A stretch of DNA of 9,008 nt, taken from an uncultured Ruminococcus sp. GTDB lineage: Bacteria > Bacillota > Clostridia > Oscillospirales > Ruminococcaceae. This document shows, piece by piece, positions 1 to 5,220 of the stretch (its first letter is position 1; each line of letters begins with the position of its first letter). The translations under genes and the position numbers were made by a program. The stretch covers positions 1 to 9,008 of the forward strand of contig UQQA01000101.1 of assembly GCA_900543105.1 (NCBI GenBank), read 5' to 3'. Under the pieces are notes generated by a model. It did no database searches. It was given only the letters and a program-made list of their open reading frames with translations, and was not told where the DNA came from.

Positions 1-44
1 TGGATTATTCTATCTGTCGTCTTTGTCTATAGAACGGTTTGGAA

Positions 45-407
45 TTAGTATAAAACCTGCGAAGCGTCTATTGCCGAGGAAATTATCTCTTCACTGTCAA
101 TGCCGTTCATAAGGCTCATAACAACAGTGTTTTCCCCGACAACAACCTTGATGCTATCCAGCGCATTCGGGAGCGAGCCGTATTTCAGTGCAACAACGAG
201 CATGTCAGCACTATAAGCCTCCTGCGGTGACCAAACCTTCGGACGATAAACAACATCGTTTATCTTGATGCCGTTTTGCCTCAAACGTTCCGCACGTTCG
301 CCTTCCGCAACAACGCCAAGTTCGATATCGTCACGCTGCGAAAGTCCCCAAATTATGTATGAGCCGACAGCTCCTGCGCCTAAAACGGCGATTTTTTTGA
401 TTTTCAT
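45..407 (-). pseudogene. panE: 2-dehydropantoate 2-reductase (PanE/ApbA), truncated after the N-terminal half
   Basis: The 120-residue product starts with a Rossmann NADP-binding motif GAGAVG at residues 10-15. It keeps a VVALKYGS segment, whose Lys matches the conserved first catalytic Lys of ketopantoate reductases, and a MNGID segment with the conserved Asn. It then stops (TAA, 45-47) at the point where full PanE proteins of about 300 residues continue into the helical C-terminal domain, which carries the second catalytic Lys. None of the three frames of the remaining 44 bases resembles that domain, so this is probably a broken gene and not an edge effect. I start at 407 because AAAGGTG (414-420) lies six bases upstream; a longer in-frame start at 446 would overlap the preceding gene. 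It follows that gene by 13 bases and is probably last in the operon. Intact PanE reduces ketopantoate to pantoate for coenzyme A synthesis; this product is unlikely to be active. Confidence 0.75.
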
Positions 408-420
408 AGTTTTCACCTTT

Positions 421-1770
421 TTATCGATCAGTTTCAAGCTCCGCATCTGCGAAGGCTATTATCGTATGTTTGGAGCAATAAGGATATGCGACATAAAAGT
501 GGTCATCGTCCATGTAATACCAGCCGTCAAAGCTCAGATCACGGGTAGAAAGTGTTTCACCCTGCGCTTCGCCGACCCAACCGAGAGTGCGGTAGTAGGT
601 GTTTTCGGCATAGTCCCCGCAGCCCTCTTCCAAAAGGAGCGGTACGGAGTTTTCGGATAAGCCGTAAAATTCACGGTCAAGTCTTAACACAGGATAATCT
701 CTTCCCGAATAATTGATTTCCAAAGCTTTACCGCTGATTTTAAGCGGCTTTTCGTCCGATTTGGGGCTTTGAGCCTTTCGTTCGCTTTTCAGTACGCTTA
801 TTTTGTCCATATCAAAAGCCGCAATAGATAAAGGAGCGCTTTTCTCGCTTGAAAGCTGACATATTGAAATGTCGGTGTTTTCATCATATTGAGAATAATC
901 CGTCGAATAGAGCTTTCTTTCCTGTTCCTTGCCATATTTGGACGGGCGTGAGTACCCATAAACAAGGCTTTCAAGGAACCTTGCGCCCGTTGGGATATCA
1001 TAGCTGTGCCCCAAATCGATATCATCAATTTCGCTGTCATTTGTAAATTCTTTTTTGTAATGCTCGTTGGGCAGGTTCGGCAGAGTAAGAGCCTTGTCCT
1101 TTACCCTTATATGCAGTGAGGTCGGCGTAAACATTGTTTCAAAGTCATCGAAGAAGGTTTCCATATCATCGATATAATCGGTTTTATGCAGCTTTTCACC
1201 CTCTATCGTGACATATCCGATGACTGACAGGCGTTTACTTTTGATGAACTTATCAATATCTCCGTCAAAGTAGGTCGAAAACATATAGTATTCAGTGGCA
1301 GTGTCCTTTATGTAATAGCTTTCTTCGTATACAGCGATCAGATTGCTGATAAGCTTTCCCGAGTGATCGGAAAAATAGCTCTCGATCTTGCTGCCCAAAG
1401 CCGCCTTTATTTCGGGGTATTGATAGTTGTCATAAAATGTGCGTTCGCCGTCCCTTTCAATGCAGTAAACATATCCGTCAGGGGAGCGGAAAAGACTTAC
1501 GCCGCCGCCCTCCCAACAATAGCTGCTCATGACCTGTTCAAGCTCGTTGGAATAGCTTCCGCCGTATTTTTCGGTGATATAGTCGGCAGTCATTCTTGCT
1601 ATGGTCGGCGTTTTGAGATCAGTCGTATATTTATCTGCGGTCTTGTCCAGTTTATATTGAATATCTCTAAAGATCATACCCAGCAGCACTAACGATAACG
1701 GGTTGAATATGAGCAATAACACTGCAATGATTATGACAGTTACTGTAACTTTTTTTGCTGTTATTTTCAT
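421..1770 (-). CDS. Membrane-anchored protein of unknown function (449 aa)
   Basis: I do not recognise this family. Residues about 8-34 form one hydrophobic segment after a short Lys-containing N terminus, with no lipobox and no clear signal-peptidase site. The pattern suggests an N-terminal membrane anchor with a large domain of about 410 residues outside the cell. That domain is acidic and rich in Tyr and Asp, and ends in aromatic-rich segments such as FDGWYYMDDDHFYVAYPY. No catalytic motif stands out. An AGGT ribosome site (1776-1779) six bases before the ATG is weak, so translation may depend on coupling to the DUF4279 gene ending 37 bases upstream. It lies third in the operon behind HAD and DUF4279 genes and ahead of the panE remnant, a combination that points to no known pathway. 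Confidence 0.8.
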   Translation of the reverse strand: MKITAKKVTVTVIIIAVLLLIFNPLSLVLLGMIFRDIQYKLDKTADKYTTDLKTPTIARMTADYITEKYGGSYSNELEQVMSSYCWEGGGVSLFRSPDGYVYCIERDGERTFYDNYQYPEIKAALGSKIESYFSDHSGKLISNLIAVYEESYYIKDTATEYYMFSTYFDGDIDKFIKSKRLSVIGYVTIEGEKLHKTDYIDDMETFFDDFETMFTPTSLHIRVKDKALTLPNLPNEHYKKEFTNDSEIDDIDLGHSYDIPTGARFLESLVYGYSRPSKYGKEQERKLYSTDYSQYDENTDISICQLSSEKSAPLSIAAFDMDKISVLKSERKAQSPKSDEKPLKISGKALEINYSGRDYPVLRLDREFYGLSENSVPLLLEEGCGDYAENTYYRTLGWVGEAQGETLSTRDLSFDGWYYMDDDHFYVAYPYCSKHTIIAFADAELETDR

Positions 1771-1807
1771 TTTTTACCTGCTTTCATCAAAGCTATGCGG
1801 AAAAAGT

Positions 1808-2161
1808 CTATACTTCCTCACAAGAGATACAAAGCTTTAAGCCGTGCTTTCCCATGCGCTCCAATAATGCCGCATCAAATTCCATATTGCATTGTTTACA
1901 GTAAGCATAGTTCAGCCATATTTGCGACCGTGAAAGATCAACTCCCGAGCCGATAAGCGTTTCCCTGTTCTTTTCTGCCAGATCAATCAACCATGCGATC
2001 TGTTCATAAAAGATCGGGCAGTCACGATTTGTCGGCAGTTCTTTCGGTGCATCAATGCAGCCGCCATTTAACCTGATGTGAAGCGCTTCTTCAATTTGGG
2101 GCAGATCGATATTTTCACCGTTCAGTGACAGCCGGAACTGCATATTACTTTTTCCCGACAT
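1808..2161 (-). CDS. DUF4279 domain protein with two CxxC pairs (117 aa)
   Basis: The N terminus (MQFRLSLNGENIDLPQIEEAL) and the C terminus (QCNMEF...GLKLCISCEE) match my memory of the DUF4279 family. Those small proteins have a ferredoxin-like beta-alpha-beta pattern and a conserved QCN-(L/I/M)-x-(F/L) stretch before a final strand. The molecular function is unknown; some members occur beside polymorphic toxins as presumed immunity proteins, but no toxin is visible here. Cys88, Cys91, Cys111 and Cys114 form two CxxC pairs that could bind zinc, which is inference. The start at 2161 is set by an AAGGAG site (2169-2174) seven bases upstream; an earlier in-frame start at 2188 has no such site. 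The gene overlaps the end of the HAD gene by 17 bases, so the two are probably translationally coupled. Confidence 0.7.
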   Translation of the reverse strand: MSGKSNMQFRLSLNGENIDLPQIEEALHIRLNGGCIDAPKELPTNRDCPIFYEQIAWLIDLAEKNRETLIGSGVDLSRSQIWLNYAYCKQCNMEFDAALLERMGKHGLKLCISCEEV

Positions 2162-2846
2162 AGAATTGCTCCTTAAAATTTTTATCAAAATATTTTGTGC
2201 GGAATACTTCCAATAAGTTTTTCACAGCAGTGACATCGGAAGGAATTTCACGGTCGCTTCTGTTTATCCATACTGCATTTATTCCGATAGATGAAGCGCC
2301 TTTTATATCACTTGTTAAAGAATCACCGATATGCAATACTTCCTCGGCAGATAGTTCCGCACCCTTTAATGCAAACTCAAATAGTTCTTTCCTTGGTTTA
2401 TATGCTCCTGCATCTTCACTTGTAAATACTTCTGTCGGCTTCAGATCATGGTATTTGATCGCTTGCAGCACATCGTCTCTGTCAATATTGGATACAACAT
2501 AGACGGGTACGGGACATAATTCAAAGAACTGTTTTGATTCTTCAAAGATAGGCGGTTTTATCCAATGGTCAAACATCAGGTTGCTTAATACTTTTGCATT
2601 GGCTGTTGAATTAAAATGCTGTATGGTTTTTTTCAGTGACCCGTATTCCAATTCCCGTTGAGTTTCAAAGCTGTCTCCGTATGCATTATTAAAGGCAGTC
2701 TGAAATTCATTCCACCAATAAGAGCCTATTTCTGATATGTCATTTACCTTTCCGCTGTCATATATTTCTTGTGATACTTTTTTTATGACCTCTCCGTCCT
2801 CGTGTACAACCGTACCGTAAAAATCTATAAATATTGCTTTGACCAT
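2145..2846 (-). CDS. HAD-superfamily hydrolase, DxYGT type (233 aa)
   Basis: All four HAD motifs are present: motif I DFYGT with nucleophile Asp8, motif II VVSN with Ser119, motif III Lys150 in YKPRKE, and motif IV HIGDSLTSDIKGA with Asp175 and Asp180. A helical cap lies between motifs I and II (about residues 15-105), as in subfamily I, and the length fits cytosolic HAD phosphatases. Motif I has Tyr10 where phosphatases normally carry the second Asp, the general acid/base; DxYGT is the form seen in 2-haloacid dehalogenases and some uncharacterised HAD proteins. The substrate cannot be assigned. I choose the ATG at 2846, with AGGGGTGAT upstream; an in-frame TTG at 2865-2867 overlaps that site and is unlikely. 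It is first in the minus-strand operon, behind the promoter at 2909-2937. Confidence 0.88.
   Translation of the reverse strand: MVKAIFIDFYGTVVHEDGEVIKKVSQEIYDSGKVNDISEIGSYWWNEFQTAFNNAYGDSFETQRELEYGSLKKTIQHFNSTANAKVLSNLMFDHWIKPPIFEESKQFFELCPVPVYVVSNIDRDDVLQAIKYHDLKPTEVFTSEDAGAYKPRKELFEFALKGAELSAEEVLHIGDSLTSDIKGASSIGINAVWINRSDREIPSDVTAVKNLLEVFRTKYFDKNFKEQFYVGKK
2169..2174 (-). promoter_or_regulatory. Shine-Dalgarno AAGGAG for the DUF4279 gene
   Basis: This strong AAGGAG lies inside the 3' end of the HAD coding region, seven bases before the ATG at 2161. It fixes the internal start and supports coupled translation of the overlapping pair. Confidence 0.7.
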
Positions 2847-2908
2847 TTTGTATAGATCACCCCTCAAAAAATTGATATACCGAGCAGTTCACTCAACTGA
2901 TTTCCCTA

Positions 2909-2937
2909 ATTATACCTCAAAACCAAAATTTAGTCAA
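2909..2937 (-). promoter_or_regulatory. Sigma-A promoter of the HAD-DUF4279 operon
   Basis: On the minus strand TTGACT (2932-2937) and a perfect TATAAT (2909-2914) are separated by 17 bases, giving a predicted start about 55 bases before the HAD ATG. A CAGTT-N5-AACTG inverted repeat (2885-2899) lies just downstream and could be an operator, though its arms are short. Confidence 0.75.
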
Positions 2938-3095
2938 CAAAATATAAAAGTACTTGGACAAACAGCGGCTTTGCTGTCAGTCACAAGGTATTTTATATGG
3001 TAAAAGCATAATGTATAGTTAAATTTTCACAAATAGCGCCCATATTAAGCTGCATAAATGCATAAATCTTACAAATTATCGTAAATCCCCAAAAA

Positions 3096-3112
3096 CCTAT
3101 TGACAATATAGG
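3096..3112. promoter_or_regulatory. Candidate operator CCTAT-N7-ATAGG over the cysK -35 box
   Basis: CCTAT (3096-3100) and ATAGG (3108-3112) form an inverted repeat spanning the -35 hexamer. The right half extends to ATAGGAAATTG (3108-3118), and a near copy, ATAGGAATTG, lies at 3142-3151 around the predicted start of transcription. ATAGGAATT-like half sites recall Rrf2-family cysteine regulators such as CymR, which represses cysK in Bacillus and Staphylococcus. Assignment to that family is inference from memory of the motif. Confidence 0.45.
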
Positions 3113-3128
3113 AAATTGGTGCTATAAT
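3100..3128 (+). promoter_or_regulatory. Consensus sigma-A promoter of cysK
   Basis: A perfect TTGACA (3100-3105), a 17-base spacer and a perfect TATAAT (3123-3128) predict a start near 3135, leaving a leader of about 65 bases. A promoter this close to consensus usually needs a repressor, and the inverted repeat over its -35 box is a candidate binding site. Confidence 0.85.
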
Positions 3129-3199
3129 TCATATCAATAACATAGGAATTGTAAGAAAATTATATAGCAATCCCAAAAACATTAAAAGGAGTAATTATT

Positions 3200-4129
3200 A
3201 TGAACGTTTATTCAAGTGTAACAGAACTTATCGGCAAGACACCCCTCCTCGAAGTAAAGAAGATCGAAAAGGCTAAGCAGCTTGATGCGAAAATTCTCGT
3301 AAAGCTCGAGCTTTTCAACCCTGCAGGAAGCGCAAAGGATCGTATCGCAAAGGCTATGGTCGATGATGCAGAGCAGAAGGGACTTCTCAAAGAGGGCAGC
3401 GTTATCATCGAACCTACAAGCGGCAACACAGGTATCGGACTTTCCGCTATCGCAGCCGCAAGAGGCTACCGTATCATCATCGTAATGCCTGAAACGATGA
3501 GCATCGAACGCCGCAACCTTATGAAGGCTTACGGTGCAGAGCTTGTACTTACCGAGGGCGCAAAGGGTATGAAGGGCGCTATCGCGAAGGCTGAAGAGCT
3601 TGCAAAGGAAATTCCTAACAGCTTTATCCCGTCCCAGTTCACAAACCCTGCAAACCCTGCTGTCCACGAAAAGACAACGGGCGTTGAAATTTACAACGAT
3701 ACCGACGGAAATGTTGACATCTTCGTTGCAGGCGTAGGCACAGGCGGAACAGTCAGCGGCGTTGGCAAGTATCTCAAGAGCAAGAATCCTGACGTAAAGG
3801 TAGTTGCGGTTGAACCTGCAGGCTCACCCGTACTTTCCAAGGGCGTTTCGGGTTCGCATAAAATTCAGGGTATCGGCGCAGGTTTTGTCCCCGAAACACT
3901 TGACACAAAGATCTATGACGAGATCATCACAGTTGAGAACGAAGATGCTTTTGAAACAGGCAGACTTATCGCAAGAACAGAGGGCGTTCTCGTAGGTATC
4001 TCCTCGGGTGCAGCACTTTGGGCAGCTATACAGCTCGCAAAGCGTCCCGAAAACAAGGGCAAGACAATCGTTGCTCTTCTCCCCGACACAGGCGAAAGAT
4101 ATCTTTCTACTGCAATGTTCGCAGAATAA
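3200..4129 (+). CDS. cysK: Cysteine synthase A (O-acetylserine sulfhydrylase)
   Basis: This cytosolic PLP enzyme converts O-acetyl-L-serine and sulfide to L-cysteine and acetate, the last step of cysteine synthesis. The family features are complete in 309 residues: NPAGSAKDR with PLP Lys46, the substrate loop TSGNTG (73-78), the phosphate-binding GTGGT (180-184), the CysK-type GIGAGFVP segment (about 225), GISSGAA near 267, and the C-terminal PDTGERYLST. Ala42 and Ala45 replace the usual Gly and Val around the lysine, a mild variation that leaves the catalytic residues intact. The start is clear, with AAAAGGAG (3184-3191) eight bases before the ATG. It is monocistronic, between its own strong promoter and the terminator at 4169-4207. 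No serine acetyltransferase gene (cysE) lies beside it. Confidence 0.97.
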   Translation: MNVYSSVTELIGKTPLLEVKKIEKAKQLDAKILVKLELFNPAGSAKDRIAKAMVDDAEQKGLLKEGSVIIEPTSGNTGIGLSAIAAARGYRIIIVMPETMSIERRNLMKAYGAELVLTEGAKGMKGAIAKAEELAKEIPNSFIPSQFTNPANPAVHEKTTGVEIYNDTDGNVDIFVAGVGTGGTVSGVGKYLKSKNPDVKVVAVEPAGSPVLSKGVSGSHKIQGIGAGFVPETLDTKIYDEIITVENEDAFETGRLIARTEGVLVGISSGAALWAAIQLAKRPENKGKTIVALLPDTGERYLSTAMFAE

Positions 4130-4168
4130 TTCCACACCTTCCCTAAATTTTTCATTTGATAAAATAAA

Positions 4169-4207
4169 CAGCGCCGCATAAACCCGTAAAAGGTCTGTGC
4201 GGCGCTG
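4169..4207. terminator. Bidirectional rho-independent terminator between cysK and spoVT
   Basis: CAGCGCCGCA (4169-4178) pairs perfectly with TGCGGCGCTG (4198-4207) around a 19-base loop. It is followed by AATTTTTAT on the plus strand and by a T-rich run (TTTATTTTAT) on the minus strand. It sits 40 bases after the cysK stop and 20 bases after the spoVT stop, so it can end both convergent transcripts. Confidence 0.9.
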
Positions 4208-4226
4208 AATTTTTATGGGAAATGGA

Positions 4227-4769
4227 TCAGTCCTCGATCTGCTTGCCGAGAAACTGCGCTGCGGCTTGGATAAGGTTCTGCTGAACCTCGTTCGCGACCG
4301 CGCTGTCGTTAGGCGCAAGAAAAGCAACCGCGCCCGTAACATCGCCCGATGCAAGAATAGGTGAGCAGGCGAGTGCAGCCTGATCTACGCCCTCAACGGG
4401 GAAGACCTTAGCGTCCGCGCTCGATGAGCGGATATAGTTTTTGCGGCTTTCGAGATATTCCTCCAAAGCACGGGAAACGCGGCGCTCGCTGAATTCTTTC
4501 TTCTGTACGCCGGCAACGGCGACAACATGGTCACGGTCAAAAACAACGGTCGGGCAGTTTGCAAGACGGGTCATAACTTCGGCAACCTGCGAAGCCGAGC
4601 TTGCCATTTCGTTTATGGCTGAATATTTTTTGAAAATGACTTCACCGTCTGCGCTTGTGTATATCTCCAACGGGTCGCCCTCGTGGATACGCATGGTGCG
4701 GCGGATCTCCTTGGGGATAACAACACGTCCGAGATCATCTATTCTTCTGACGATTCCTGTAGCTTTCAT
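4227..4769 (-). CDS. spoVT: Stage V sporulation protein T (AbrB/GAF transcription regulator)
   Basis: The first 50 residues are an AbrB/MazE-type swapped-hairpin DNA-binding domain (ATGIVRRIDDLGRVVIPKEI, then RRTMRIHEGDPLEIY). Residues about 55-180 form the GAF-like domain found in SpoVT. The length of 180 matches the roughly 178 residues of Bacillus subtilis SpoVT. In Bacillus it is made in the forespore under sigma-G and tunes sigma-G-dependent spore genes; many Clostridia, including some not seen to sporulate, keep it. GGAGG (4778-4782) eight bases upstream fixes the ATG. It is transcribed alone, ends at the shared terminator, and has a possible forespore promoter about 70 bases upstream. 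Confidence 0.93.
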   Translation of the reverse strand: MKATGIVRRIDDLGRVVIPKEIRRTMRIHEGDPLEIYTSADGEVIFKKYSAINEMASSASQVAEVMTRLANCPTVVFDRDHVVAVAGVQKKEFSERRVSRALEEYLESRKNYIRSSSADAKVFPVEGVDQAALACSPILASGDVTGAVAFLAPNDSAVANEVQQNLIQAAAQFLGKQIED

Positions 4770-4805
4770 TCTATTTTCCTCCGATTGATAATACGAAATA
4801 TTTTT

Positions 4806-4828
4806 CCGATGTTTAAAGTGAACATCGG
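4806..4828. promoter_or_regulatory. Perfect inverted repeat in the spoVT leader
   Basis: CCGATGTT (4806-4813) and AACATCGG (4821-4828) are exact inverse copies around a 7-base spacer, located 37-59 bases before the spoVT ATG. The 23-base symmetric layout fits a dimeric regulator site, or a hairpin in the spoVT 5' leader. No T-run follows on the minus strand, so it is not a plain terminator. Confidence 0.55.
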
Positions 4829-4847
4829 TTTCAAGACTTTGTGAATA

Positions 4848-4877
4848 TAGTTTTTGTATCGCAGGCAGGTTTATTCA
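4848..4877 (-). promoter_or_regulatory. Possible sigma-G/sigma-F promoter of spoVT
   Basis: On the minus strand TGAATA (4872-4877) matches the forespore -35 consensus. After 17 bases comes AAAACTA (4848-4854), which matches 5 of 7 positions of CATACTA. The predicted start is near 4841, about 70 bases before the ATG. It fits known spoVT regulation in Bacillus, but the match is partial and the region is AT-rich. Confidence 0.35.
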
Positions 4878-4989
4878 CTTGATTTTGAAATTTTATTAGG
4901 GAAAATCTGGGCGAATTTTGGAGAAAAACAGCGCAAAAAATTTTTTTTACTAATCTCTGATCAACCTATATACAAATCCTCGGTTATAA

Positions 4990-5127
4990 TAAGAACCTGT
5001 CTTCATAAGAAATGTGTGCGGATTTTCGAGCATAATTTTGTTGCAGACAAGGCAAGGATTTTTAACGCAGTCTGCGGCAAAATTTGCCGAAAAGACGTGC
5101 GCATATGCTTGTGAAGACGGGTTCTTA
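4990..5127 (+). repeat. Element A: long imperfect palindrome (about 58-bp hairpin)
   Basis: The left arm (4990-5048) pairs with the right arm (5070-5127) around a 21-base loop; both outer ends read TAAGAACC going inward. There are three true mismatches (5010/5107, 5021/5095, 5022/5094) and three single-base bulges (5029, 5033, 5105). Seven further positions (4998/5119, 5006/5111, 5015/5101, 5017/5099, 5018/5098, 5041/5077, 5042/5076) are all G.U pairs on the plus strand and would be A.C on the minus strand. It contains no plausible gene. It looks like a miniature or palindromic interspersed element, or the template of a structured RNA. The U-run needed for a terminator is missing. Confidence 0.85.
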
Positions 5128-5129
5128 GC

Positions 5130-5220
5130 TTAAGGTCACCTTTAAAAAACATAGTACCTCAGATGCGCAAGCAGATGAGGTGCTAAGGCTTTAGCCGGTG
5201 GTTTTTAGAGGTGACCTTAA
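5130..5220 (+). repeat. Element B: palindrome with a three-way-junction fold and GNRA loop
   Basis: The outer stem pairs 5130-5151 with 5199-5220: 22 pairs with one A/G mismatch and one G.U. Inside, 5152-5161 pairs with 5176-5185, followed by tandem G.A pairs (5162/5175, 5163/5174), three pairs (5164-5166 with 5171-5173) and a GCAA tetraloop (5167-5170). A small GGC-TTTA-GCC hairpin (5187-5196) would be the third arm. The GNRA loop and the 5'-GA-3' tandem exist only on the plus strand, which argues for plus-strand RNA folding. It starts two bases after element A and ends exactly next to the stop codon of the lipoprotein gene, whose transcript runs the other way. Confidence 0.85.

Larger units (their letters stand above)
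2847..3199. other. Divergent intergenic region between the HAD operon and cysK
   Basis: These 353 AT-rich bases hold two back-to-back sigma-A promoters (2909-2937 minus, 3100-3128 plus) and the repeats near cysK. Between about 2938 and 3095 I see only a small hairpin, ACAGC-N6-GCTGT (2962-2977), without a T-run. There is no T-box: neither its conserved AGGGTGG core nor a terminator/antiterminator pair appears before cysK. Confidence 0.7.
4770..5220. other. 451-base intergenic region upstream of spoVT
   Basis: From the spoVT side this region holds the ribosome site, the inverted repeat at 4806-4828, the possible promoter at 4848-4877 and an A6T8 tract (4935-4948) likely to bend DNA. Palindromic elements A and B then fill 4990-5220. 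A TATAAT at 4985-4990 directly before element A has no convincing -35 partner. An open frame at 4854-5114 on the plus strand lacks a ribosome site and runs into element A, so I do not count it as a gene. Confidence 0.75.

Noticed and set aside
1..44. Short CTAT...ATAG symmetry at the left edge
   Set aside because: Only four bases pair and no mobile-element end can be recognised in 44 bases.
2962..2977. ACAGC-N6-GCTGT hairpin between the divergent promoters
   Set aside because: Five-base arms with no T-run or conserved context are expected by chance.
3129..3199. T-box or S-box leader before cysK
   Set aside because: The leader is only about 65 bases, without the T-box AGGGTGG core or a terminator/antiterminator pair.
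3824..4354. Minus-strand frame of 176 codons across cysK and spoVT
   Set aside because: It crosses the bidirectional terminator and two well-supported genes and has an Arg/Ser/Cys-rich shadow composition.
4985..4990. TATAAT just before element A as a promoter for a plus-strand RNA
   Set aside because: No -35 hexamer lies at usable spacing, and transcription would start inside the left arm. A promoter for the suspected RNA therefore remains unidentified.
4854..5114. Plus-strand frame of 86 codons between spoVT and the lipoprotein gene
   Set aside because: It has no ribosome site, crosses an A6T8 tract and ends inside the element A hairpin; the palindrome explains the sequence better than a gene.
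5130..5220. Element B as a simple terminator for the lipoprotein gene
   Set aside because: There is no U-run after the stem on the minus strand, the outer stem is long and partly AT-rich, and the internal motifs favour the opposite strand.
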